Source: Brachyhypopomus gauderio
Lineage: Eukaryota > Chordata > Actinopteri > Gymnotiformes > Hypopomidae
Direction of reading: 5' to 3'
Assembly: GCF_052324685.1 (NCBI RefSeq)
Contig: NC_135223.1
Span: 23,897,369-23,961,368 of the forward strand
Length of the DNA: 64,000 nt
In this document: in pieces, positions 1 to 11,946 of the stretch
Numbering within the stretch: the first letter of the stretch is position 1
Layout: each line of letters begins with the position of its first letter
Notes under the pieces: generated by a model
Seen by the model: only the letters and a program-made list of their open reading frames with translations
The model's database searches: none
What the model was told of the DNA's origin: nothing
Program-made: the position numbers and the translations under genes

Positions 1-179
1 ATGTACCATTCTAACTGCATGGGGGTGCCCAAGGATGCTGCTAAGAATTAGTTGTTACATGAAATGTTTTTGTTTTCATTATATATAGCCTTTTGTTAAA
101 TAAAATCATCCTAATTTCTGTTAAGAAATATTTTAAAATGATATGTGCACATTAACAATAGGCATCTTCTTTATCCAAA

Positions 180-890
180 TGAGCGGAGCTGAACATGCTA
201 CAGATTAGTCAGCATCTGCCGAGATTATAATGGCTACTAAAAAACTTCAAAAGTATTTTGAAAAAGATAAAGATGAATCAAACAAAGTAAAGTTCAAATC
301 ATGTCATCAATGTCTTTCATTTCGCACGACAACAACCAACATGGCATACCATTTAAAAATGCGTAAGGCGAAAAAAAAAAAAAAACAGTTCAGCCGTTTG
401 TCGTTTCGGTCGTCTTCTCTCATCTCGTCGCGTCTCGGCAAGTAGGCCTATAATTTTTTGTTGTTGTTTGCTTTTTAAACCCCGTTACTTGAACCTTTCC
501 TTATAATTTTTTTGCTGTTGTGTGGTAATTTTTAAAAAATATTTTCAGGCAGGCATATTCTATTTAAAATATTTTTGACATTTTGCACAGTGCCTGTCTG
601 ACAGTTCGATATGCGCACTGACGGTGACATTTTTTTGTTAATGTTCTCAAACGTTTCATTAAAAAGTAAATAAATAAAAGCTGAATAAAGCCACCCTACC
701 ATGTTTATTCATTTATCTGAGTGTTTTAGGTTTTTACTTTGAAGTGGAAAAAAGTCCTAAATGAGAACGTGATCCTGTTTAAGGTTCTATAGATTTTTAA
801 AAACCCGATTCGACTATTAGTTGACTAAAGAGAAAATCTGACGATTCAGATTCGACTATGAAAATCCTTAGTTGAATACACCTCTAATGT
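180..890 (+). mobile_element. Degenerate hAT-type transposon remnant with BED zinc-finger fragment
   Basis: A short open frame at 230-445 holds a CHQC motif followed by TTTTNMAYHL, the pattern of a BED zinc finger as found at the N-terminus of hAT (ZBED-like) transposases. The frame then runs into a poly-A tract and loses similarity, and no transposase catalytic core follows. At about 860-887 the sequence reads toward a terminus ending TTGAATACACCTCT, which resembles the AGAGGTGT-type end of hAT elements. I see only a decayed 5' part and a possible right end. The assignment rests on the finger motif and the end sequence. Confidence 0.45.
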
Positions 891-1273
891 GTACTTCACT
901 GCTACGTGTACTTCACTGCTACGTGCACTTTGACCCCTTTTATATATTTGGTGCAGTTTATGTCTTGTTTTTTCCTCCTAAATCTGCAGTAACTCCACAG
1001 ACACCCCAGGAGTAATATAGCCTTAGCCCTTATGCTAGAGCTGCTATGATGGCACAGGAGCGGACCACATTGGTCCTGACAGGAGCAGCTCTACAGAAGA
1101 AGAGAGAGGCCAGCACTGGGTGGGCTAGAGACCAGTCAGACAAGACACTCATGGAATCTTTCCCCCAAGGACTCATGTTCGGATAGTCACCATGACAACA
1201 AAGCAGAGATTGAAGTACTAACAAAGGCATGATGTACCATGCACCTGATCAATCTTTCAGGAGAGAGACAGAA

Positions 1274-1274
<1 letters not shown>
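891..1274. other. Non-coding stretch
   Basis: No supported gene. A 19-base unit containing CTTCACTGCTACGTG is repeated in tandem at about 892-930. Short open frames on both strands at 1030-1420 overlap each other and look like chance. Confidence 0.5.
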
Positions 1275-1316
<42 letters not shown>

Positions 1317-1344
1317 GAGAGAGAGAGAGAGAGAGAGAGAGAGG
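1275..1344. repeat. (GA)n microsatellite
   Basis: A run of GA dinucleotides with a few single-base interruptions. It produces a spurious Ser-Leu repeat frame on the - strand. Confidence 0.95.
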
Positions 1345-4300
1345 TCATGTTTATGAAACTTGATGTCCGGTCTGGGGTCTTGCACTCTACCACGGATGGA
1401 GGATGGAGACTTTCCACTCCACCCTCAGAGGCCCTTCAAAGAGCTGCCACCATTCATTACAGCATAATGGTGGAGCTAGTGTTGCTCCTGAACACCCACC
1501 CAAACGCTACCGAGTCTTGTAAGGTCGATTATAGGTGTAAAAAAGATTACATTACATGAATATCACATAACAGATCTGGTAACGTGCACCAAAAGGTAGG
1601 TTTTCTACTGACAACATCCATGGCCCAAAGTTCTTCCCAAGTGTGTGTTTGTTCAGTGGTGGCTAACAACCACTTGCTGCTTCTTTTCTCCTTGTGTAAA
1701 CACTGAAATAAAGTCACTTCTCACAGACAATGATAAATCAATAGTGACATTTCTGGATGAGGTGCAATGCATTTAATTAGCACAAACACGCTAGAGAAAG
1801 TTGAATTACTCAATACCTCTCCAGGAGATGCTGCCCTACATGGAGAGGTAGAATCAGCTTGTCCATTACTTTGTGCTCTGTGCACTTAGTCAGGTACACT
1901 ATCCATTTATTTTGGCACTTTTGCCCAATTTCTCCCAAAAGACCACAATAGTGCCTGACAACTGACTCTTTCTAATTATGCTGCTGTCTGCTCAAGACTT
2001 TAGATCAGGAAAAAGAACTTTTATTGTAAAACACGTACCATCTTCCTGTAATGAGGCAGGATCATCCAGACGCTTACGTGTAATAGTGGCTATGTTTTTA
2101 TTGACAGAGAGATAATCCAAAAATGTAGTCGAATAACAGGCCAGGATCAAAACCAAAGCAGTGTGATTACCAAGCCAAAGGAGCTTGGGGTACAGGGTCA
2201 AAGACAGTCTGAGTGAAAGCCAGACAAAAACAACAAGCAAACAAACCCAAACAGGGAGAACCCCAAAACCAAGCAAAGCAAAACAAATCCAGTCAAAAAA
2301 AAAGCCTCATTACACAAAGGAACTACTCAACCTGCTTTTAATAGCAGGAGCAATACTTCACAAAGTCAATGAGCAGAAAAGGATGAACAGGGAGATTCAA
2401 TTAGTGCTCTAGGAAGATAATCTTAATAACTCTGAGATTGGATAATTGCTGGGTGTGGTTGTTCACCTGCCTCCCCTGGGGATTGTGGGAACTGAAGTGT
2501 GGAACCTGAGTACTATGCTTGTTGGCTGGGGCCATGGACACAGGGCTGTGTGACACTTCCCCTGAGATCCTGAAGACTTCTAACACTAGCACTCCTCTGG
2601 CACTTAGCACCGTCACTGCCATTTGTTAATGGACCGTGTGCAGTTAATGGAAAGATATACAGCGGAGTTGATTTGCCATTAACCCATACAGCCAAACATT
2701 TACTTTACACGTTTGCTAAATGACGGTATGATTCATACTTGCTGTGTAATTTAGTTCTGAGCAGTTTCACCAGTCTCTCTATAGAAAACATTGGAAATGT
2801 ATAGTTCTTAAAATATCTGTAAAGAATAGCAATATTTGTCAAAGAAGCTTGATCATTACCTGACCCCACAGGCCACTGAACAAAGGAGCGTATTGACTCA
2901 GACTCTCCCTAGAGTCGTCTTGGCCTTCTCCTCTCCCTTTGGCTGGTCATCTGTGGTGTGTAACAGTGGTGGAATGAGATAATTGGGGGACTGGGGTTTC
3001 CTTTAAAGGCGAATATATTGATTGTGATTGTGGTCAGTCTCCTATTTGTAGTGATATTTGTCCTGTCTGATATTAAAAGCCTATATTTAAAGACAGATGA
3101 AAAATAGATGGGTTATAGCAATAATACAATATTGGGCAGAACAAAGAGCAGAGTGCCTCCTGATAGTTGTGCTGTGTAACTTCTACCCCCACAAGTACAC
3201 AACCTGACACGTAGGGTGTGATTTAATAAAGCCACTGTGCAGTTTTATGATGTTTTCAAAGAAATTTTAATATGGTTGACGGCCCCTGGTGTAGAAAAGA
3301 AAAAAAAAGTCCACACACAGACATTTTTAAATATTGTGATATTTTTGGATTACAGAACAAACATCATTGCTGATAGAATGAGAGGTTATTCCAATAATAT
3401 TCCTAGTTTATGAGCTTGTAGTCTTTGGTTTTCAGTTATTGTCTTTGTCTGCCCAATCTTGGTTTTGAATTTCTCTGTGACAGGCCAACCTGCCTGTGTT
3501 ACTCACTGTTCTGTTTGAGGAGACATTGATTTGTGAAAACCCCGACATTCACACGTGTTGTGCCACCCATGATTCCTGTACACTGCAGAAGTGTGGGTCA
3601 ACAGATCCTTGAGTTTTGTGTCAATGGAGTCAATAAAAAATAAGCTCACTCACTTAGTGTTAAGCAAATGTGTGTGGTGTGTGTGTGCGAGTGTGTGTTT
3701 ACGTGAGATAGGGTAAATCCTGTGGTAAATGAAAGCATGACCCTTACCCTGACTCCACGCGCACACATTGGCATGGAGCCTCTCTCGTCTCTGACTCCTT
3801 CCTCATCTCCCAGCCCGCCTCGTTCTCTCGTTCTCTCGGGGGAGGGGGCTGAAGCAGGAGAATCGATTGCTCCACAGCCAATTTGTTAGCTGTGCATGCC
3901 TGACTGAGCTGCTCTGTGCTCATACATCACAGGCATTTAGAGTGGGACAGAGAGCAAGGATTGGCCACACCACTCTGGCTGGAGCTCACATGCTTACATT
4001 CTTAGAGTCCTCATTGACATACCACATGTAATCGCTGACTACATGTGCACACTCTTCAAGTGTGTACATTTTTAAATTTATTGGTATACCTGGTACTTGG
4101 AGGGCATTTCACTGAAAACATAGAAGTACATGTTTAAACCCTAAGTATTAACAATAAACAGAAAAACTGTACTTGTATGAATTTCTGATCATTAATGGAA
4201 TAAAGCAGATAGCAAGGACAAAAGACATCTGATTCAGCAATAACAACGTCTGATCCTTGAGCTCTCCAACTATCTATGTTTAGTTCACAAAATGAATTTT

Positions 4301-5739
4301 CATAACATCTTCAAATCTCAAAATATCTTATTGAATGTGCAGGAAAATCAAAACACTGGTTATTAGTTTATTAGTCAAAATGTAGTAGGTGTGAACACAG
4401 CACCTGCACTTCAAAGCATCTCAGAATGAGTAAATCTTTTAAAGCTGGGTTAAAAATGTTTTTAAATCCTTTACATATTCAGTGGGCAATTGTTTGAAGA
4501 CATTTTAAATGAGTAATATCCCATTTTTATTTACAATGAGACATTTGTGAGTGCATTTGCACACATACATGTGTTAGCACATTGTTAAGAATATGTTGAG
4601 GAGAGTGATATTTAGTAATAATGACTGCAGAATTAAATAAATAATATTTACATATGAAGCTCAAAAATTCCAATACTGAAGAAAAAGGAACATATAAATG
4701 TGATTTGCTTCTGCCTAAAATACCTTTTTCCCTCCCTAACCGCATGCTTGAAGAAGGGGGAGACTGATCCCAGTCAATGGTTGAGCCTAGGGGCGTGTGC
4801 TAATTAAGTGCTATTTTTTTCCTCATCAAAACTGAAGATTTAAATCTATTATCTCTCATTTGGGGAAAATGATTTTCCATGACTTTAAACTCACTGGCAC
4901 GCGCATAAGTAGACCCAAAAGTGAAATGCAAATGTTTGTGTGTCAAATCAAAACAACTTTATGTTCTCGCATGTACCGTGCGTGTGTACCGTGTCCCGGG
5001 TAGGCAGAGAGACAGAGACAAGCTCTCTCTAATAACAGAGTGCAGACAGCTCGTTGCATCGTGCCAGTCACGGCAGCCCCTGCACTGACCTGCACTCCGC
5101 CAGCGTTCCCACAAAGCCACAGAGAGGAGGACGTTAACGAGAGGCAGGCAGGGGTGGCCACCGCAGCTTAAGACAAGTCCCATGTCGGAACAAATTGGCG
5201 TTCCTTCAGCATTGTTCCAGGTGCCTATTAATAGAGCGCCGACAAGCCCCGACCGGAGAGACGATCCGCACATGGAGATTAGGGCTTGTCAGCCCAGGGT
5301 GCCACGGGGCATAGCTGGCACTCACGCCCACGGTGGAGCTGGCAGGGGCACTGGGGCGGGGCGGGGCCGGTTAGCGCACCGCTCCTAAGGTTAATTGTTT
5401 GTTTGTGTGAGCAGTTCTCTCTGCCACGTGCCCCCACGTTGCTCATGGCTAAAAGTGCTGGAGAAATGACCATACGGGGGGGTAGAGAGACACGCACACA
5501 CAATTCACACGCACAAACATACATGTAGATTGAAGTTGTAAATGCAGCAGCGGACACGGGGGCTCTGACCCCTGTGCTGTGGTGATGATTGGTGACCTGT
5601 GAGAGGGAAGAAGCCCCTGACCCTTGCTGGAGGCAGGAGAGAGAAGCAGGCAGCAAAACGGCGCCGTTATCCTGAGGGTTTCTTGGCTCCCTTTCTCTAT
5701 CTATCCCGTACGCTACATGTCTCTCTCCCGCCCGCCTCC

Positions 5740-5740
<1 letters not shown>
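1345..5740. other. Non-coding stretch, no gene recognised
   Basis: I found no open frame with a recognisable domain and no convincing exon with splice sites. Composition is AT-rich up to about 4.9 kb. A GT-rich patch lies at 3670-3705. From about 5.0 kb the sequence becomes GC-rich with CpG dinucleotides and a GGGGCGGGGCGGGGCC cluster at 5354-5369 that resembles GC-box (Sp1) sites. This could be a promoter region, but no transcript can be fixed to it. Confidence 0.5.

Positions 5741-5780
<40 letters not shown>
5741..5780. repeat. (CT)n microsatellite
   Basis: Pure CT repeat of about 40 bases within a longer pyrimidine-rich stretch that starts near 5730. Confidence 0.95.
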
Positions 5781-5782
<2 letters not shown>

Positions 5783-5892
5783 ATTAATGGCCCCCTGTGC
5801 CACGACTACCATTTTTCACTGTTGCTGCTCTTTTTCCTCAAAACTCACGGCTGTTTGATGAATAAAGATGGCTCACATAACTTTGGGTCGCC

Positions 5893-5950
5893 ATGGAAAC
5901 GGAGCAGCTCGCAGGGATTTGGGAGGAGGAGGAGACCGGTGCCAAAATCG
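5893..5950 (+). CDS. Candidate first coding exon, unidentified gene
   Basis: An ATG in an optimal vertebrate context (GTCGCCATGG) opens an acidic frame beginning METEQLAGIWEEEETGAKI. It meets a good 5' splice site (ATCG/GTGAGG) at 5951. The exon lies just downstream of a GC-rich, GC-box-bearing block, as a housekeeping or developmental first exon often does. No following exon could be matched, and the protein start is too short to assign to a family. It could equally be a chance frame in GC-rich DNA. Confidence 0.25.
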
Positions 5951-6058
5951 GTGAGGAATGTTCCGGCACGCTCCGGAGCCCCTCGGATAGGGCCGGAGGA
6001 GCACAGAGCAGCGATCCTCCTGTCTCACCACAATACACAGCCATGCTTAGCCTCCCTG

Positions 6059-6059
<1 letters not shown>

Positions 6060-6089
<30 letters not shown>
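6060..6089. repeat. Poly-G tract (30 G)
   Basis: Thirty consecutive G on the + strand, able to form a G-quadruplex. The length is likely to vary between individuals and is unreliable in assemblies. Confidence 0.95.
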
Positions 6090-6090
<1 letters not shown>

Positions 6091-6960
6091 TATCCACTAC
6101 CCAGCTCAGAAACACATCCCTGAGGGAGCGAACGGCTACAGTTAGCCTGGCATGCTACGTCATTAGCAGAGGCCTCCCTGCCATTATATACAGTGGGATC
6201 TTGAACAAGTGCAAAGTGCTCTCACACACGAGCGATCATGCTGCCATCCACACCCACATACTCTCACTCGCAAGCAGTTATGCAAACACCCAGATGCACA
6301 CCCACACCCACAAGCATGTGCACAGTTTCTCTTTGTAATGGGAGCGGAAGGCTCACAGAAATACGGGGGTACGACATTGATGTTCCTCAAGGTTAATTCG
6401 ATTTTTCTGGCAGGAGGTATGATGATGGCCCAGGAGTATAAGGTTTGAGACAGCAGGGAATGACTTGCTTTAAATGGGACCATAACAGGAAATTCCCACA
6501 GTTGGGACTGGAGTAGTAGTGGGTGGCACACACTTGGTAAGCAATTTTCTATATTTTAATTTTGATACATGTAATCTAGACAAAGCAAGGCAAGGCACGT
6601 TGCTATATATAACACCTCCTGTACAACGCAGTCACTGAAAGTTCTTTACAAAAGAGAATAGAAAGAAAGAGAATACAAATAAAAATAGAAGACTAACAAT
6701 AACAATAAAATAGGTGCATGTAGCCTTCATATTCATAATTACGTAGACACAACCCATATCCTACACTAGATCATCTGCAAACAAATAGAAACCCATATAT
6801 GAAGAACGTGTTTGTGTAGCCATGACTACACCAATCGGGTGGAAAATGCCGCACATTTATGATTTACATCACAGACACCCCGAAAGGCTGGGAGCAAAAC
6901 TTTATTTGATGTATTCATTTGATACAATAGCAAATAGAAACACGCTTAGAATTTAACCCC
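6090..6960. other. Non-coding stretch
   Basis: No supported gene. A cluster of CACACCCACA-type repeats at 6225-6320 gives short His-Pro-rich frames that are not credible proteins. The rest is AT-rich. Confidence 0.5.
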
Positions 6961-6964
6961 CTTT

Positions 6965-7090
6965 CCAGCATTTACAGCATTTGGTGGACACACTCATCTA
7001 CATTGGTGTTTCGATCAGCACGACGGTGCATTTGACCCCTGGGAATCACAAACGTGATCACTCAGTCTGCTCTACCAGCTGAACTACAGG
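6965..7090 (-). mobile_element. tRNA-derived SINE (reverse orientation)
   Basis: Read on the - strand, the block starts TGTAGTTCAGCTGGTAGAGC, a tRNA-type box A. It continues to GTTTGTGATTCCCAGGGGTC, a box B-like segment, and then to a tail resembling the fish SINE motif that ends in TGCTAAATGCTGTAAATG (here CCACCAAATGCTGTAAATG). This is the arrangement of the common tRNA-headed SINEs of teleosts. It is diverged, so probably old. Confidence 0.6.
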
Positions 7091-7759
7091 AACACATGAA
7101 GGCTTGTTAAAGGCTGTTTTAAAAAAATGAACGGAATAGTGCATTCTGATTGAGTTGTTTATATTATCGAACAAATAGAAAGACAATTCCATCTGGGCTT
7201 ATATTACCCAACAGATACGTTTCACAAAGGCCACTGGATCCTGCCTACAGTTGCTTTGTACATGGTGGATTTAATTTCAATCTGCCCTAGGCCTAGTGCT
7301 GTAGCCTTCATGGTGTTCCTCCACAGCATGGGCACGTGGTGTGTTATCCACAGCTTCGGAAAACCATCTCAGCTGCTGTTCTCCTCATCCCTCGTGGAAA
7401 ACAAGACGAAGAGAGACTTACTTTATTGAAGGACTGTTTCTCAAGGTCTCGCAAGACTGTGATTCCAGTTTTATCACCACATCCGGTTTTGTTCGGACTT
7501 AAGTACTATTGAATCTATGTGGCTCAAACAACAGAAGCCCTAAATCCTTGGCACCACAAGTTAGTGACAAAGTAGACATTGTAAATACACAATGCATTAT
7601 ACAATACCCTGCAAAAGCACGGAACTCCTTTAAAAGTCATTCAACAATTTTACAAATGATATACGGACTGTTCAAGCCTGCGTTTTTATTTGCAAGCAGT
7701 GTATTTTAAAATTTAAGGTCAAAAACCAAAATTTGTCAACTGAAAAATGTTGCCTAATT
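7091..7759. other. Non-coding stretch
   Basis: No supported gene. The open frame at 7509-7709 has no recognisable domain and no splice context. Confidence 0.45.
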
Positions 7760-8200
7760 AAATGGACGGACCCTTCAGATGATACTCAGTAGAACCACTT
7801 TTTACCGCAATAATAGCTTTAAGTCTGCTGAGGTACATTTCTGCCAGCGTTGCACATTGTTTGTGAGTAAGTCTTGGACATTCTTCCTGACAGATTTGCT
7901 CCAGGTTGTTCAGTTATGATGGAGCCTGTAGACCACAGTTTTCCAAACAGTGCTGCAGATTCTTAAATGAGATCTGTACTTCAACTACTGTGATGCTTGG
8001 GGATTGTGCTTGGGGCCATCTCCTTTTCTCCCAAGCTTTAGATCTTTTAGCAGGTTGTCTTGCAGTATCTTACAATGTCTTTATCTTAAGATTTAGATGA
8101 CCAGGACCTTGCTGAGGCAAAGCATCCCCACAACATGACATGACCTCCATACTCCACGGTGTCTCCACGTTTTAGCTGGCCACTCTGACACTAGCACTCC
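7760..8200. repeat. Degenerate dispersed repeat (DNA-element type, family not assigned)
   Basis: The segment contains word patterns typical of an abundant teleost interspersed repeat: GTGCTGCAGATTCTTAAATG, then CAAGCTTTAGATCTTTTAGC, then CATCCCCACAACATGACATG. A related diverged copy appears at about 41150-41430. The open frame inside it (7906-8100) is not a gene. I recognise the repeat by pattern but cannot name its family. Confidence 0.45.
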
Positions 8201-9285
8201 GAGGCTTTCTGGATTCTTTCTAGCCAACATACAGGCCACTTGCCTTCAGAATACGTGCATTGTTGACTGGTGCACCTTCAGAATGATTGTTGGCATGTGT
8301 GTGGATTCCTTCACAACGCCCCTTCTTGTACTGATGCTGAGTTCTGAGGTATGACTGTGTCTATTCAGTGTCTGGCTGGTATGATGTAGCTTTAACATAG
8401 TCAGAATTTATTCAACATTGTACATTGACATATCAAATCAATGTTTTTTTTTCTGTTTAATGCTTCTCATTAGGTAAACTCAATCATTTTGATACTTTTT
8501 ATCTTCAGTGTTTTAAATATCACCCGGCACAAAATATCCAAGCATTATTATTTTTATCCAAGGACAAATATTGTTGTTAAGCAATAATATAATGACTTCA
8601 AAATCACAAGTCATCAGAAAAACATTTTAAAGAGGTGACACACTATAAAAGAATCACAACTATGTAGAAATAATTTTCTATCCCCATTATGATTCCTGGC
8701 CAGCTAATGTTATTATACTTTTTGCTTTTATGATTTTGACTGCTCTTACAGTTGTTTTATTGCATCTTTGAATTGAGTGAATCTGTATGTTCCCTTAGGG
8801 CAGAAGCAGAAATGTGCAGCACGAAGTGTCACATGGTTCCCTCATTGTAATGCCACACCCTCCTGGACTGTGTCACAAAACAGTTGACGTGCCCTGTCAC
8901 AGACCTGAAGTCATTGCGCAGTGTTGTCCATGCGGGCTCAAGAGAAACAGGACAACCTTTCTGCATCTCTCACTCCCTCTCAGCAATTAACGACTGTAAT
9001 TAGTATACTGTCATAATACGACATATGTAGCGATCTGAATTCCTGAGTTATTATGGTGGGGCAACCAGCTGACCAGGTTACCAGCAGTATGGTAAGTGCT
9101 GTCTTCTGAAATTAAATCAGCATAAATCTAAATGAGTTATTTTTTTCTCATCAAGAGGTTAATGTTAACTGTAAATGAGTTTAAGTTCACTGTAAACCAT
9201 AAATATATCTTTGTTCCTGTTTTAGCTTTGAGACACATCACCCCTCTTCGTATACGTCAGAAGGTTTTAGTCAGTAAAACACACG
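8201..9285. other. Non-coding stretch upstream of the DTC gene
   Basis: No gene seen. AT-rich up to about 8.8 kb. The gene that starts at 9286 probably has its 5' leader in the last few hundred bases, but no clear TATA box or first exon could be fixed. Confidence 0.4.
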
Positions 9286-11946
9286 ATGGGTTCTGCACAG
9301 AGCAAAGACAAAATGCACTGCAACAGATATTTGAACGGGGATGGGCCTCCACCGCTAGCTGAACAGGGTAGCTACTCTCTACACTCTCACAACCTCTTCC
9401 CACCGATACTGCAGCACTGTAGAAACCAGGTCTCTTTTCCCAGTTCAAAGCAGCATAAATGGACCAAGGAATTCTAAGAAGCGCTCCAAAATAGTGGATG
9501 GAAACCAACCCAGTGATGGGCAGATGACAATGACGGTCCACAGGAGGAGCGTACCAGGATACCCGAAGAGTGACACCATACAGATCGACTTTGTGTTTGA
9601 GGACGGAACACAAACGGTGAGCTCTGCTTTTCCGTCCGTTCTCTTTATGTATAATTATCGGAATTGCGATCTGCAGAAACCTGCGTGCATGGCATAGTTT
9701 CAGTCACCTGTATTTGGCTGGAGGTTTCTTTACCGCCATTCCTTCCTGCTCTCGCTCAGGGTGTGGAATGTAGTTCTGCCTGTTTCTCATGCACAACCAC
9801 AGGTCTGCAGTGTAGATTGACTGACGCTACAATAAATGGAGATCCCCCATCACTTAGAAGCTATCTTGTTCCACCTTCAGTGTTGTTTATGGTGCACTGA
9901 ATTGGAAATTTTCAGAATGTTTATGAGTTTTCTGACCCAGTCATGGAAATCCACATAACTGGAGCAAAATTCTCTCTTGGTTCTTTATGCTCTGCTTGAT
10001 GTATCTTTTGTTCCTCCTTTATCTAAAGGAAAAACACCCTAATCCGGGTCAGATGTACTGTGGGCTGCACACACAGGCCTATCTGCCCCAGAACAGCGAG
10101 GGGAGGAAGGTCTATGAACTGCTGAAGGTGGCATTCGATCACAAGCTGCTATTCACCGTGACGACCACTAACACCGGAGAGGAAGGAGTCACCTTCAGTG
10201 ATATTCCCCTAAAAACCATGGAGAGTGGGGGGGCAAAGAGGTGAGGACAGGGGGAAATGAGACCTGAAGACATCTGAATCCTACAGCTAGAGATCCGGAT
10301 TGTACAGAGATCTGTATAATGCGGTTGGTTACTGTTGGTTCCAGTGATATAGTACCCACTGGACTGACTGGTCACATGTCTTAGACTTAGTAATATATGA
10401 CTAGAGACTTGGACTGAGTTTAAAAAACACAGATTTTCACTTGGTCTTGAAGATTTCGACAGAATTTTCTATGTTCCCACATTCAGAATTTGACTTGGAC
10501 TTGAATAGCAGTTTAGCCTCTTTGGTGTGGACCTGAGTTTGAGGCAAGATTAAGACAAAAGAGGTTTATTGATAGAGCACATTTCAGTGATACAAGGTGA
10601 TTTGAGGGTGGATGAGTTGACTACTCTGGTTAGTGCAGGGATCAGAGGGATTCATGTACAGGCCACTCTGGGATCAACAGGCCCAGGAACATTTTCTCTG
10701 GAAACTGTACAATTTTTAATACTTCTCTCTCTCTCTCTCTCAAATGTTTGAACACACCTGACTGAACTTTCTTACTAGTAACAAAGGCATTTTAATGTAA
10801 TGGATGATGCAGTTTTATTTCTAAGTGAAATATAATTTGAGTAACCTATATAACCTATGTATTCATTTTCACACACAAACACACACACACACACAAATCT
10901 AGATGCACCATCAGCAAATACTTCAAATAGTTTTCTTTACTTTAGTTTCTCGCTCTACAACTTCTCTGCATATGGAAAAGTATCCAAGGCACCTGCGTCC
11001 TGAAGCTGCATAAGAGAACCAAGAGTGTGTGAGGGGTGAGAGTCCAGGACTCTTATTCTGAAGAACCTAAAGAGTGTGTGAGGGGTGAGAGTCCAGGACT
11101 CTTATTCTGAAGAACCTAAAGAGTGTGTGAGGGGTGAGAGTCCAGGACTCTTACTCTGAAGAACCTAAAGAGTGTGTGAGGGGTGAGAGTCCAGGACTCT
11201 TATTCTGAAGAACCTAAAGAGTGTGTGAGGGGTGAGAGTCCAGGACTCTTACTCTGAAGAACCTATAGAGTGTGTGAGGGGTGAGAGTCCAGGACTCTTA
11301 CTCTGAAGAACCTAAAGAGTGTGTGAGGGGTGAGAGTCCAGGACTCTTACTCTGAAGAACCTAAAGAGTGTATGAGGTGTGAGAGTCCAGGACTCTTATT
11401 CTGAAGAACCTATAGAGTGTGTGAGGGGTGAGAGTCCAGGACTCTTATTCTGAAGAACCTAAAGAGTGTGTGAGGTGTGAGAGTCCAGGACTCTTATTCT
11501 GAAGAACCTAAAGAGTGTGTGAGGGGTGAGAGTCCAGGACTCTTATTCTGAAGAACCTAAAGAGTGTGTGAGGTGTGAGAGTCCAGGACTCTTATTCTGA
11601 AGAACCTAAAGAGTGTGTGAGGGGTGAGAGTCCAGGACTCTTACTCTGAAGAACCTAAAGAGTGTGTGAGGGGTGAGAGTCCAGGACTCTTATTCTGAAG
11701 AACCTAAAGTCTAAGAAGTTGTAGTGAACTACATAAAGTGACATGTCAGACAGAGGTCCTTCATCAGCTGTGCAAGCCAAGGGCTTCATATATACATACA
11801 TGTGCCTGATATTTCCCCTAAATAAGAGTTGTGCATATTTGTCCTTAACCTCTTCTTAACCTGTTCTCTTTCTTAGCGACTGCTATCCAGATCCAAACTA
11901 CCTGAAAACAGTGAAGAAGATACTAAAATCTAAAGGGATCGATTAA
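9286..11946 (+). CDS. Short Deltex C-terminal (DTC) domain protein, four exons
   Basis: Exons 9286-9367, 9444-9616, 10029-10240 and 11877-11946 join in frame to 178 residues. Intron 1 is only 76 bases, with a good acceptor (CTCTTTTCCCAG) and a weak GTAGCT donor. Donors 9617 and 10241 are GTGAG. The N-terminus MGSAQSKDK fits the N-myristoylation consensus. A short basic linker is followed by the DTC domain: GNQPSDGQMTMTV, LPGY-like VPGYPKS, EKHPNPGQMYCG, AYLPQNSEGRKVYELLKVAF, LLFTVTTTNTG and a C-terminal YPDPNYLKTV...KGID. In Deltex E3 ligases this fold binds ADP-ribose/NAD+ beside a RING domain. No RING, WWE or other N-terminal Deltex domain is present. The IHHKT motif of Deltex proteins reads IPLKT here. 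The gene is therefore DTX3L/DTX-like but probably not an ordinary E3 ligase. Splice sites are inferred, not proven. Confidence 0.8.
10733..11021. repeat. Intronic CT and CA simple repeats
   Basis: A short (CT)n near 10724-10741 and a (CA)n with interruptions near 10872-10896, inside intron 3 of the DTC gene. Confidence 0.7.
11022..11709. repeat. 49-base minisatellite, about 14 units, in intron 3 of the DTC gene
   Basis: The unit begins AGAGTGTGTGAGGGGTGAGA and ends GAAGAACCTAA. Units differ by single bases only (TTATTC versus TTACTC, GGGG versus GGTG). Each unit carries a short inverted repeat, AGAGTCC-A-GGACTCT. There are no unique spacers between units, so this is a tandem array. Confidence 0.97.

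Noticed and set aside
5279..5812. A 177-codon - strand frame with an Arg-Glu repeat
   Set aside because: The repeat comes from the (CT)n tract, the rest lies in GC-rich DNA open on both strands, and no domain was recognised.
11022..11709. CRISPR-like regular repeats
   Set aside because: Units are directly adjacent with no unique spacers and the context is a vertebrate intron.
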